From positions 2,542,001 through 2,606,000 of the forward strand of contig NZ_AP024883.1 in the NCBI RefSeq assembly GCF_024346955.1: 64,000 nt of DNA, in the 5' to 3' direction. Below are positions 46,716-54,989 of the stretch, piece after piece. This DNA is from Vibrio mangrovi. Lineage in GTDB: Bacteria; Pseudomonadota; Gammaproteobacteria; Enterobacterales; Vibrionaceae. The notes beneath the pieces were generated by a model. That model worked only from the letters and a program-made list of their open reading frames with translations. It was not told the origin of the DNA and ran no database searches. Positions within the stretch are counted from its first letter, which is position 1. The number at the start of each line of letters is the position of its first letter. The translations under genes were made by a program, and so were the position numbers.

Positions 46716-46731
46716 ACGCAACCGTTTGCGT
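46716..46731. promoter_or_regulatory. PurR operator
   Basis: ACGCAACCGTTTGCGT, a near-perfect match to the PurR box ACGCAAACGTTTGCGT. It lies 144 bases upstream of the purL start in the 273-bp region shared with mltF. The purL leader is therefore likely over 100 nt long if the site overlaps its promoter. Confidence 0.9.
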
Positions 46732-46845
46732 CATTTTTTTCATGAATTTTGAAATCTCTCGCCTCTGGATCATTTCTGACTGTACAGTTTACCATTTCAC
46801 GCATCAAAAAGTTGCGATTCAGCGGTGCTTTGATATAAAAGCAAC

Positions 46846-48438
46846 ATGAAGAGAAGAGATAAGCTGTACATGATCCGGATATTCCAACGTCAAACCCTGA
46901 TAATCCTTGCTTTAACGTCCATAACAGCACTGCTCAGCGGTTGCCAGATTGACTCAAAACCTAAAAGCGAACTAGACCAGATCCGGGAACGGGGGGTTTT
47001 GCGCGTCGGTACAGTCAATAATCAGCTCTCCTATTTTATCGGTCCGGAAGGCCCTTCAGGGATGGATTATGAACTGGCCCGGGAGTTTGCCAATGAATTG
47101 GGCGTCAAGCTGGAAATGAGGCCGGTCTACCGGGTTTCATCTCTGTTTCCGGCACTGAAAAAGGGTGAAGTCGATATTGTTGCAGCAGGTCAGATCCAAA
47201 CCGCCCAGCGAGTACAGTCTTTCCGGCCCGGACCAGCTTACTATTATGTCAGCCAGCAGGTTGTCTATCGGCAGGGACAATGGCATCCCCGCAACATGCA
47301 GCAGTTGATCCAGAAACAGAAAGACTTATCGGGACTTGCACCACAAGTACAGGTTTTAAACGTTGTTGATGATTCTCACTTTGAGCAGACACTTGTCCGG
47401 CTCAAAAGAAAATATCCGGACTTTTTGTATCAGATAGAGCCGGATTCAGATGTTCACGATTTGCTCAGAAAAGTTTCTCAGGGTGAATTGATGTTTACCA
47501 TCGCCGACTCTGTGGAAGTTTCTCTGGCCCAGCGAATCTACCCGGATTTAGCAACCGCATTTGAAATCACGGACGATCAGCCAATCTCCTGGTTTATCCG
47601 TCGCTCGGATGATGAAAGCCTTTATGCCCTGATGATTGAATTTTTCGGTAATCAGAAACAATCCGGCACCATAGCCTCACTCGAAGAAAAGTATATCGGC
47701 CATGTCGGTACTTTTGATTATGTTGATACCCGGGCGTTTATCCGGGCATTAGACAGCCGGCTCCCGAAATGGACACCACTATTCCGGAAATATGCAGGAG
47801 AGTTCGACTGGCGCCTGATTGCTGCCCTGTCATATCAGGAATCTCACTGGAACCCCAGAGCTAAATCCCCGACCGGCGTTCGCGGGATGATGATGCTGAC
47901 ACTGGCGACTGCCAAATCTGTCGGCATTACCAACCGGCTTAATCCGGAGCAATCCATTCAGGGTGGCGTCAAATATCTCCGGCGCATGATCAGCCGGGTG
48001 CCGGATTCCATTCCCGATCATGAAAAAATCTGGTTTGCGCTGGCCTCTTACAATATGGGTTACGGACATATGATGGATGCCCGCGATCTGACCAGAGTTC
48101 AGGGAGGAGATCCGGATGCCTGGGGAGATGTTAAAGATCGTTTGCCGTTACTGAGAAAACGCCGCTATTTCAGTCAGACCCGTTATGGTTACGCCCGGGG
48201 AGACGAAGCGCTGGCTTATGTAGAAAATATTCGTCGTTACTATCAAAGTATGATTGGCCATATTGATACGACAAGTACAGCAGATAACAGCGGTATTGGT
48301 ATCGACGATCTGACCGTGATTCCGGCCATGATTGCCGATTCCGATGACGATACAGAGTTAGATACTTCCGCTCAGAACATTGAATCTGGTGAAGATTTAC
48401 CCACAGTCTCTGAAACCGCACCGGCAGCAACGCATTAA
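46846..48438 (+). CDS. mltF: Membrane-bound lytic murein transglycosylase F
   Basis: 530 residues. Lipoprotein signal with lipobox ALLSGC (Cys33); ATG 46870 would shorten the signal to 25 residues. The N-terminal half is a solute-binding-like regulatory domain (ERGVLRVGTVNNQLSYF, MDYELAREFANELGV). The C-terminal half is an SLT transglycosylase with catalytic Glu in ALSYQESHWNPRAKS, GVRGMMMLTLATAKSVG and ASYNMGYGHMMDAR. It cleaves peptidoglycan to anhydromuropeptides at the outer membrane. Divergent from purL. Confidence 0.93.
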   Translation: MKRRDKLYMIRIFQRQTLIILALTSITALLSGCQIDSKPKSELDQIRERGVLRVGTVNNQLSYFIGPEGPSGMDYELAREFANELGVKLEMRPVYRVSSLFPALKKGEVDIVAAGQIQTAQRVQSFRPGPAYYYVSQQVVYRQGQWHPRNMQQLIQKQKDLSGLAPQVQVLNVVDDSHFEQTLVRLKRKYPDFLYQIEPDSDVHDLLRKVSQGELMFTIADSVEVSLAQRIYPDLATAFEITDDQPISWFIRRSDDESLYALMIEFFGNQKQSGTIASLEEKYIGHVGTFDYVDTRAFIRALDSRLPKWTPLFRKYAGEFDWRLIAALSYQESHWNPRAKSPTGVRGMMMLTLATAKSVGITNRLNPEQSIQGGVKYLRRMISRVPDSIPDHEKIWFALASYNMGYGHMMDARDLTRVQGGDPDAWGDVKDRLPLLRKRRYFSQTRYGYARGDEALAYVENIRRYYQSMIGHIDTTSTADNSGIGIDDLTVIPAMIADSDDDTELDTSAQNIESGEDLPTVSETAPAATH

Positions 48439-48620
48439 CGTCATTCAGGACTTGATTTTTCTTATGGAAACCCTTACATATTGAGTATGCCCGACGTTCG
48501 TCGGGTTCATCTTCCAGTCATAATACAACTGTAAAAGATAATCGTCTGCCCTCTGAAGTCTATCTGTCAGGGGGAAATTGTACTGACTATTCATTGGTAT
48601 TTTTGAAAGGAGGTTAATCC

Positions 48621-48752
48621 ATGCTGAGAAAACGTACAAAGTCAAAACATCTATGGCGAACCACAGCAGCGATTCACCGGAAACGTAAACTCGCAAATAA
48701 TAAAAAGAAAATTTTTGCCCGCCACCGGGCGTTTACCCATCAGACTGCATGA
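48621..48752 (+). CDS. Very basic 43-residue protein
   Basis: ATG 48621 follows AAAGGAGG at optimal spacing, one of the strongest ribosome sites in the window. The product (start MLRKRTKSKHLWRTTAAIHR) contains 15 Lys/Arg and 4 His but no acidic residue, so an RNA- or ribosome-binding role is my inference. The segment NKKKIFARHR vaguely recalls ribosomal protein L34, but this is not the rpmH locus. It lies between mltF and tadA. A 6-bp hairpin (48490-48505) and an 8-bp hairpin in CCCTCTGA/TCAGGGGG just upstream suggest a separate or processed message. Confidence 0.65.
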   Translation: MLRKRTKSKHLWRTTAAIHRKRKLANNKKKIFARHRAFTHQTA

Positions 48753-48804
48753 GTAAATGCATCTGAATAGAGTTCCGAAATGGAATTCTGAAATAACCAC
48801 AGAT

Positions 48805-48835
48805 GTCTCCTTCCCAGCATAAAAAAGAAGGAGAC
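48805..48835. other. Hairpin between the basic small gene and tadA
   Basis: GTCTCCTTC (48805-48813) pairs with GAAGGAGAC (48827-48835); the 13-base loop contains six A. No downstream U-run on either strand, so it may be a weak bidirectional terminator between convergent genes. Confidence 0.4.
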
Positions 48836-48879
48836 TAAAATTCTCCCCTTTCCATCTGCCCAAATTTTCTCCAACCGAG

Positions 48880-49416
48880 CTATTCACTGGTCGTTTCAGA
48901 CTGATTTCCACCATCGGTCTGCTGCTGACGCTTCGCCTCTTTAATCTCCTGTCTGCGACGCCGGAAAAACTGCTGTAACTGCTCACGACACTCAGACTCA
49001 AGCAACCCCTTTTCAATCTGGGCGTAATGATAGGCAGCTTCACTTTCAAACAGGTTCAGGACTGTACCAGCAGCACCGGCTTTCAAATCCGGTGCGCCAA
49101 ACACAATACGCCTGACCCGACTGTGTAATAAAGCCCCGGCACACATCGGACAGGGCTCCAGAGTTACATATAGTGTCGTGTCTACCAGCCGATAGTTTTC
49201 CACGACCTGTCCGGCTTTCCGTAACACCTGAATTTCAGCATGCGCGGTTGCATCATGGGTAATAATCGAACGATTCCATCCTTCAGCAATAATCTGACCA
49301 TCTCTGACCAGCACAGCTCCGACCGGGACTTCTCCTTCCAGCTCTGCCTGATGTGCCAGTTGCATCGCTCTGCGCATGAACTGCTCATCTTCGGCAGAGA
49401 AATTTTGCGTCTGCAT
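48880..49416 (-). CDS. tadA: tRNA-specific adenosine deaminase TadA
   Basis: 178 residues from ATG 49416 (MQTQNFSAEDEQFMRRAMQL) with AGAGGA upstream. Zn-dependent deaminase motifs HAEIQVLRKAG (catalytic His-Ala-Glu) and PCPMCAGALLHSR are intact. It converts A34 of tRNA-Arg(ACG) to inosine and is essential in most bacteria. The C-terminus has a Gln/Arg-rich extension (QQFFRRRRQEIKEAKRQQQT) typical of vibrios. Confidence 0.95.
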   Translation of the reverse strand: MQTQNFSAEDEQFMRRAMQLAHQAELEGEVPVGAVLVRDGQIIAEGWNRSIITHDATAHAEIQVLRKAGQVVENYRLVDTTLYVTLEPCPMCAGALLHSRVRRIVFGAPDLKAGAAGTVLNLFESEAAYHYAQIEKGLLESECREQLQQFFRRRRQEIKEAKRQQQTDGGNQSETTSE

Positions 49417-49528
49417 GGATCCTCTATTTATCCGAACACCACCACTCACATCATTATACCCGAATCTTTTCAGGATGTTCCGCTCATTAATTCCGAGAGA
49501 TCCTTCGGACTATTTGTCAGTTAATACA

Positions 49529-50401
49529 TCATAAAGCCAATGCCTCATAAAGATAGTCAGCCAGTAAACGGACTTTCGGTGAGATATGCCGATTCTGAGG
49601 GTACAACGCCCAGACTCCTTCCCGGTCATCCCGATAGCGGGTCAGCACTTCAACCAATTGACCAGAAGCAAGATAAGGCTCAACGTAGTAGTCCGGTAAC
49701 TGAGCCAGTCCCATCCCTCTCAAAGCTGCATCCAGCAGAACAACCCCACTGTTACACCGCATCCGCCCCCGGATTCCCAGAGAGCGGGCATGATGGTGAT
49801 CTTTGAAACGCCAGTGGTCATTCGTGCCAACCAGACACTGATGTTTGGATAACTCAGAAAGTGTATAGGGTTCTCCATACTGAGCCAGATATTCTGGCGC
49901 AGCACAGACATGCAGGCATCTGGGACGCAGTTTTCTGGCCACGAAGCTGGAATCATGCAGCTGTCCCAGCCGAATCGCCAGATCGACCCCATTTTCGATC
50001 AGATCCAACTGTTGATTAGTCAGCACCAGTTCCAGCTCCAGTTTTGGATACTGCTGTAAGAAATCATGCAGCAACGGAGAGATTTTCTGTTCCCCATAAG
50101 TCACCGGGGCGGTGACTTTCAACCGTCCAATCGGTACCTGCTGCATTTGTGTCACGGTCCGTTCGGCGTGTTCCAGCCCTTCAATCAACTGCTTACATTG
50201 CTGATAGTAAATCTGTCCGGCTTCGGTCAACGACACCTTCCGGGTCGTACGTAACAGTAGTTTAATCGCCAGCCGTTCCTCCAGCGCCGCCACCCGACGG
50301 CTGACATTCGCCACCGAAGTGGTTAATTTCTGGGCCGCTTTGGTAAAACTTTCCGTCTCAGCAACCGCGACGAATTCGCTGACACCATCCCATATTGCCA
50401 T
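49529..50401 (-). CDS. LysR-family regulator, probably of frmA-fghA
   Basis: 290 residues. The N-terminal winged helix (FVAVAETESFTKAAQKLTTS, VSRRVAALEERL) and LysR effector domain are complete. It is divergent from frmA with 137 bases between the starts, the common arrangement for a LysR regulator and its target. The sequence type (MAIWDGVSEFVAVAE) is the LysR regulator often found beside class III alcohol dehydrogenase genes in vibrios. The effector is unknown; formaldehyde or a glutathione adduct is my inference. Confidence 0.85.
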   Translation of the reverse strand: MAIWDGVSEFVAVAETESFTKAAQKLTTSVANVSRRVAALEERLAIKLLLRTTRKVSLTEAGQIYYQQCKQLIEGLEHAERTVTQMQQVPIGRLKVTAPVTYGEQKISPLLHDFLQQYPKLELELVLTNQQLDLIENGVDLAIRLGQLHDSSFVARKLRPRCLHVCAAPEYLAQYGEPYTLSELSKHQCLVGTNDHWRFKDHHHARSLGIRGRMRCNSGVVLLDAALRGMGLAQLPDYYVEPYLASGQLVEVLTRYRDDREGVWALYPQNRHISPKVRLLADYLYEALAL

Positions 50402-50485
50402 TGCTCATTATTACTCTGGTGTAAAAGTTATTCTCTTTTTTACTCGATTATCAAATATAAGAAAAGAACTATACTCGGATTCACC

Positions 50486-50497
50486 GTGATTTATCAC
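50486..50497. promoter_or_regulatory. Palindromic operator candidate in the frmA promoter
   Basis: GTGAT-TT-ATCAC, a perfect 12-bp palindrome 42 bases before the frmA start and just downstream of a TATACT box (about 50470-50475) that has no good -35. Probably bound by the adjacent LysR regulator. Confidence 0.4.
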
Positions 50498-50538
50498 ACG
50501 ATATACCCAAGTCATCTCACAGACAGGAAAGGAAGAAA

Positions 50539-51672
50539 ATGTCAGAGCAGAAATTTATCAAGTCCAAGGCCGCCGTTGCCTGGGGACCAAATCAACCACT
50601 CAGCATTGAAGAAGTCGACGTTATGTATCCTAAAGCCGGAGAAGTTCTGGTCCGTATCGTCGCTTCCGGTGTCTGTCATACTGATGCATTTACACTATCC
50701 GGTGAAGATCCGGAAGGTATATTCCCATCGATTCTCGGTCACGAAGGCGGTGGTATTGTTGAAATGGTCGGAGAAGGCGTCACCAGCGTTGAAGTCGGTG
50801 ATCACGTCATTCCACTTTATACCGCAGAGTGTGGCAAATGTAAGTTCTGTACTTCAGGAAAAACCAACCTTTGTCAGGCAGTCCGTGAAACTCAGGGCAA
50901 AGGTCTGATGCCCGACGGAACAACCCGTTTTTACAAAGACGGCAAGCCAATCTACCACTATATGGGCTGTTCTACTTTCTCCGAATATACCGTTTTACCG
51001 GAAATCTCTCTGGCAAAAGTCAACAAAGCTGCACCTCTGGAAGAAGTTTGCCTACTGGGATGTGGTGTAACCACCGGTATGGGTGCCGTGATGAATACGG
51101 CCAAAGTTCAGAAAGGTGACACCGTCGCAATTTTCGGTCTGGGCGGCATTGGTCTGTCTGCCGTTATCGGCGCCAAAATGGTCGGCGCCAGCCGAATCAT
51201 TGGTATCGATATCAACGAGAAGAAATTCGAACTGGCTCAGCAGCTGGGTGCGACTGAATGTATCAACCCGAAAAACTTCGACAAGCCAATTCAGGAAGTA
51301 ATCGTTGAGATGACCGACGGAGGTGTGGACTTCTCATTTGAGTGTATCGGTAATGTGAACGTCATGCGTCAGGCTCTGGAGTGCTGCCATAAAGGATGGG
51401 GCGAATCCGTCATCATCGGTGTGGCTGGCGCAGGACAGGAAATCTCAACCCGTCCATTCCAGCTTGTGACAGGTCGTGTATGGCGTGGCAGTGCTTTTGG
51501 TGGTGTAAAAGGCCGTTCACAACTTCCAGGAATTGTTGAACAATATCTTGCCGGAGAATTCGGTCTGCAAGAGTTCATCACTCACACGATGCCATTAGAA
51601 GGCATCAACGAAGCGTTTGAACTCATGCATTCGGGTGAAAGTATTCGTTCCGTGATCCACTTCCAGCCATAA
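50539..51672 (+). CDS. frmA: S-(hydroxymethyl)glutathione dehydrogenase (class III alcohol dehydrogenase)
   Basis: 377 residues. Zn-dependent medium-chain dehydrogenase oxidising the formaldehyde-glutathione adduct to S-formylglutathione. The catalytic Zn site includes Cys in SGVCHTDAF and His-Glu in LGHEGGGIVE; the structural Zn site is the four-Cys CGKCKFCTSGKTNLC. NAD fold: VAIFGLGGIGLSAVIGAKMV. GGAAAGGAAG precedes ATG 50539. It forms an operon with fghA, which completes the pathway to formate. Confidence 0.96.
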   Translation: MSEQKFIKSKAAVAWGPNQPLSIEEVDVMYPKAGEVLVRIVASGVCHTDAFTLSGEDPEGIFPSILGHEGGGIVEMVGEGVTSVEVGDHVIPLYTAECGKCKFCTSGKTNLCQAVRETQGKGLMPDGTTRFYKDGKPIYHYMGCSTFSEYTVLPEISLAKVNKAAPLEEVCLLGCGVTTGMGAVMNTAKVQKGDTVAIFGLGGIGLSAVIGAKMVGASRIIGIDINEKKFELAQQLGATECINPKNFDKPIQEVIVEMTDGGVDFSFECIGNVNVMRQALECCHKGWGESVIIGVAGAGQEISTRPFQLVTGRVWRGSAFGGVKGRSQLPGIVEQYLAGEFGLQEFITHTMPLEGINEAFELMHSGESIRSVIHFQP

Positions 51673-51683
51673 TTTCTTATTAT

Positions 51684-51715
51684 CCAGTCTCCGGTCTAAT
51701 ATACCCGGAGACTGG
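51684..51715 (+). other. Intercistronic hairpin abutting the fghA ribosome site
   Basis: CCAGTCTCCGG (51684-51694), 10-base loop, CCGGAGACTGG (51705-51715): a perfect 11-bp stem immediately followed by AAAAGGAG, the fghA ribosome site. No U-run, so not an ordinary terminator. It could protect or process the frmA mRNA or tune fghA translation. Confidence 0.7.
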
Positions 51716-51729
51716 AAAAGGAGTCTGTC

Positions 51730-52581
51730 ATGTTAGAACAAGTCAGCCAGTCCAAAGTCTTTGGCGGGTGGCATAAGCAGTACACTCACCCTTCCGATGT
51801 ACTCAACTGTACGATGCGTTTTGCTATCTTTCTGCCACCGGAAGCAAGTGATAGCCAGCCGGTTCCCGTACTCTACTGGTTATCCGGTCTTACCTGCACC
51901 GATGAAAACTTTATGCAGAAAGCCGGAGCATTCCGGAAAGCTGCCGAGCTCGGTATTGCGATTGTTGCACCGGACACCAGCCCAAGAGGTGATAATGTAG
52001 CGGATGATCCGCAGGGCGCCTACGATCTGGGGCTCGGTGCAGGATTCTACCTCAACGCCACACAATCTCCCTGGGATCAGCACTATCATATGTATTCTTA
52101 TATCGTGAACGAATTACCTTCGCTCATTGAGAAGAACTTTCCGGTCACATCCAAGCGTTCGATTTCCGGACACAGTATGGGTGGACATGGTGCTCTGACT
52201 ATCGGGATGAAGAACCCAGAGCGCTACAGCTCTATTTCAGCCTTCAGCCCGATTTGCCATCCGACGGCCTGTCCGTGGGGGCAAAAAGCCCTGAAAGCTT
52301 ACCTGGGAGACAACCAGACCGCATGGCAAGACTATGATGCAACTGAGTTGCTCAGAAAGAATGCCTGTCCTCTGCCGATGCTTATCGATCAGGGTGAAAT
52401 GGATCAGTTCCTGGAAGAACAGCTCAAACCCTGGGATCTGCTGGAAGTCGCCGATCACCAGAACTGCGAGCTGACCTATCAGTCTCATCCGGGATATGAT
52501 CACAGCTACTACTTTATTCAAAGCTTTATTGAGTCACATTTACAGTTCCACGCACAATATCTGTTGGGTCAGAAATCATAG
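51730..52581 (+). CDS. fghA: S-formylglutathione hydrolase
   Basis: 283 residues. An esterase-D-type alpha/beta hydrolase that splits S-formylglutathione into glutathione and formate. It has the oxyanion region LYWLSGLTCTDENFM, nucleophile Ser in SGHSMGGHGAL, Asp in LIDQGEMDQF and His in HPGYDHSYYF. Strong AAAAGGAG ribosome site. It follows frmA after the stem-loop above. Its last 56 bases overlap the convergent pilV. Confidence 0.95.
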   Translation: MLEQVSQSKVFGGWHKQYTHPSDVLNCTMRFAIFLPPEASDSQPVPVLYWLSGLTCTDENFMQKAGAFRKAAELGIAIVAPDTSPRGDNVADDPQGAYDLGLGAGFYLNATQSPWDQHYHMYSYIVNELPSLIEKNFPVTSKRSISGHSMGGHGALTIGMKNPERYSSISAFSPICHPTACPWGQKALKAYLGDNQTAWQDYDATELLRKNACPLPMLIDQGEMDQFLEEQLKPWDLLEVADHQNCELTYQSHPGYDHSYYFIQSFIESHLQFHAQYLLGQKS

Positions 52582-53035
52582 GCGGATGTGATTCAAATTC
52601 ATTAAAGCGTGAAATCATCGAGGAAAGCGCCACTTTGTGCGTTTTCCTCTGTTGTCCCAGCCAGCTCACTTCCACCTGAATAACCTTCAAGTCTCCCTGA
52701 AACAACGGCTCAGAAACCAATACTGCAATACAGAAAGGTGCCTGAGAATTACAATCCCGGCTTGTTTTGATCTGCTCAAAGCGAACAGGTTCGGAATCGA
52801 TGCCTTTCTCCCCTGCTCCGGTCGTTTGCGAATTATGAGTCCGGAAGAACTCCAGCTTCGAAGCCGCAAGATCCAGAGCCCGTGTCCGCTGCAAGATTTC
52901 ATTCATCTGCAACATAGTCAGTCGCTGTACCTGACAAACCCCCAGAACACCAACACTCAGTATCACCAGAGAAACCATGACTTCCAGTAACGTATTTCCC
53001 ATACATCTATGTTCATCATAGTGATTACGGTTCAT
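52526..53035 (-). CDS. pilV: Type IV pilus minor pilin PilV-like
   Basis: 169 residues. Class III signal peptide: MNRNHYDEHRCMG followed by NTLLEVMVSLVILSVGVLG, with Glu at position +5. The residue after the cleavage Gly is Asn where most pilins have Phe or Met. The globular part has Cys in SRDCNSQAPFC, a likely disulfide. It overlaps pilX by 11 bases and is the last gene of the fimT-pilW-pilX-pilV cluster. Minor pilins prime assembly of the type IV pilus. The 3' end overlaps fghA by 56 bases. Confidence 0.82.
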   Translation of the reverse strand: MNRNHYDEHRCMGNTLLEVMVSLVILSVGVLGVCQVQRLTMLQMNEILQRTRALDLAASKLEFFRTHNSQTTGAGEKGIDSEPVRFEQIKTSRDCNSQAPFCIAVLVSEPLFQGDLKVIQVEVSWLGQQRKTHKVALSSMISRFNEFESHPPMISDPTDIVRGTVNVTQ

Positions 53036-54338
53036 ACCAGCTCTCCCCTCGCCACGATGTAGGACGAATCAGACTCAGGGGTTTTATCAGCAAATCCCGC
53101 CGATAGCGAAAATCAAGGCTTCCCTGAACCAGTGCAAAACGGCGTTCTGCATCCAACACTAAACCACCGAACGGATAGAAAGAACCGGACTGAAAATAAC
53201 TCACCTGTTCAGAGGTAATTTCCTGTTCCGGATCCAATCGGGCCAAAGACTTCTTCAGCTCAGCCTGCAACGATGTCGATGCCCACTCCCGGAATAACAT
53301 GGCTGCATGTTCCGGTGTCACCAACTGATATAACATTCCCTGTAACGAATGCTGGCTCTTAATCCCTACCAATCCATCCTGAATCAGCAGAATAATGCCC
53401 TGCTGCGGAAACTTTGCTTGGATGACACGGTTTATTTGCTGAATATCCGGGTCAGACAAGACACATCCGCCGTATACCCAGATAATCATCTTGCCATGCG
53501 AAATCACATCTTCGATCTGTGTTGCACAGTCCGGATTAAGCCGGCTTACCGGTAACTGAGATGAATCTGTATAGCGAAACTGCCCGGTAACGGAATTATC
53601 CAACGATTCAGGAACCCGCCCGATTCGGGGATGTGACATCACCTGAAACCACTGCTGGACATCAACCCCGAAAAGGTCCCGGAAAGGAGATAATGTCGGT
53701 GTATAAAGATAATCGGATTTGGCCGCCTGTGCCCGGCTGGCAACAGTATGGTATTGCCCGGCACATCGTTGCTCCGTCTGCGATGGAAAACCGCGATACA
53801 ACGGGTATGGCAATTGCTCCGGATGATAGGTCGTCACTGAAGGTGCTGAGAAATCATATTTATATCTCAACACAACACATGCCCACCGGCCATCCGGAAG
53901 CTGATGTCCGGGATCGGGTGCGAATGAAGCATTGTCAGTCAGAATCAGGTGACTGGTTGCTTTGACGACCCCCGATAGATCCGGCAATGACAGACGATAA
54001 TATTTTTGTAGTGTTGTCGTGCCTGCGGTAACCGTAAACAGTTTTTTATCCGGTGGCAAAAAACGAGTTTCGTGTTTCACCTGCTGGCATTGCACTGGTA
54101 GTGTTTCTTTGGCATAGGCAGAACGTTCCTGAGTCCAGAGACATTCAAGTTCGCCTTCAGCCTTCCAGAAGGACTGACTCCGCTTGATTTCTTGCTGAAC
54201 ATCAGCCAGTTGATAACGGGTGATCAGCGCTGACCGCCCGACCACCATCAAAGCAATACTGAGCATCAGAGCCGTCAGCAGCAAGGTTGCAATCCCCTGC
54301 TGGCGAATGTTCGGCTGAGTGAAGTAAATCCAGCTCAT
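53025..54338 (-). CDS. pilX: Type IV pilus assembly PilX-like protein
   Basis: 437 residues. An N-terminal pilin-like hydrophobic helix QQGIATLLLTALMLSIALMV is followed by a large periplasmic domain, much bigger than typical PilX (about 200 residues). The prepilin-like helix lacks Glu at position +5, as in PilX/GspK-type minor pilins. The N-terminal domain is PilX-N-like and the rest is unassigned. It is coupled by a 4-base overlap to pilW and by 11 bases to pilV. The name is by position and N-terminal domain. Confidence 0.65.
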   Translation of the reverse strand: MSWIYFTQPNIRQQGIATLLLTALMLSIALMVVGRSALITRYQLADVQQEIKRSQSFWKAEGELECLWTQERSAYAKETLPVQCQQVKHETRFLPPDKKLFTVTAGTTTLQKYYRLSLPDLSGVVKATSHLILTDNASFAPDPGHQLPDGRWACVVLRYKYDFSAPSVTTYHPEQLPYPLYRGFPSQTEQRCAGQYHTVASRAQAAKSDYLYTPTLSPFRDLFGVDVQQWFQVMSHPRIGRVPESLDNSVTGQFRYTDSSQLPVSRLNPDCATQIEDVISHGKMIIWVYGGCVLSDPDIQQINRVIQAKFPQQGIILLIQDGLVGIKSQHSLQGMLYQLVTPEHAAMLFREWASTSLQAELKKSLARLDPEQEITSEQVSYFQSGSFYPFGGLVLDAERRFALVQGSLDFRYRRDLLIKPLSLIRPTSWRGESWYEP

Positions 54339-54985
54339 GGTCGCCAGTGCCGCTGCAAAAAAGAAAAATCTGCCGACTCCTGAATCGAAGGCTCCTGCAC
54401 CAGAGATAGCGCGAGATGAACTGAAATCCAGCCACTACTCCTCTCTTTTGCCGGTAACGGCCGAAGCGACTGATAGCTGACCTGAAATGAATCCACACTG
54501 ACCCACTCAGGATCAAAGACAGAGAAACATGGACCAGACTCACCGGAAAATGCAGCTTGTTTAAATGTTAGCCGTTTTCCGGTTTGTTTCTCACACAGTC
54601 GTAATACCGGCACACCCGAGATACTGTCGGCCTGTTGGTAAACAACATGATGAAAATCACTTTGGTGTTCCTTATTCATCTGATAAACATAACCCACCTG
54701 ATTCTTTTCCGGCTGAACATCAGTGAGTCTCTGGCTGTCATTCAGTAAAACGGCCTCCTGAGAGGATGCATCAAATCCCGCGGTCAAAAGACTCCGTTTC
54801 ATCAAAGCTAAAGATGCCCGTAGCTGTTGATGTAACTGTATTTTACGGCTCAACCGCTCTGCCACTTTAACTTCCGAGACAATCAAACGACTGAGTGTCA
54901 GGATCAGTACACTACTGAGCACACTTGCCAGTAGTACTTCAAGCAAGGTCAAACCCCGCTGGCCGATATAAGAATAATGAATCAT
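54335..54985 (-). CDS. pilW: Type IV pilus minor pilin PilW-like
   Basis: 216 residues from ATG 54985. Prepilin signal MIHYSYIGQRG followed by LTLLEVLLASVLSSVLILTL, with Glu at +5 and Leu at +1. The C-terminal part is variable and holds Cys in LRLCEKQTG and GPCFSVF. The start lies 4 bases after the fimT stop codon. An upstream in-frame ATG would run through fimT and is rejected. Ribosome site is weak, so coupling to fimT is likely. Confidence 0.75.
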   Translation of the reverse strand: MIHYSYIGQRGLTLLEVLLASVLSSVLILTLSRLIVSEVKVAERLSRKIQLHQQLRASLALMKRSLLTAGFDASSQEAVLLNDSQRLTDVQPEKNQVGYVYQMNKEHQSDFHHVVYQQADSISGVPVLRLCEKQTGKRLTFKQAAFSGESGPCFSVFDPEWVSVDSFQVSYQSLRPLPAKERSSGWISVHLALSLVQEPSIQESADFSFLQRHWRP

Positions 54986-54989
54986 CGAA

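Noticed and set aside
48621..48752. Ribosomal protein L34 (rpmH)
   Set aside because: Only a short basic stretch is similar; the L34 N-terminus is absent and rnpA, dnaA or yidC are not nearby.
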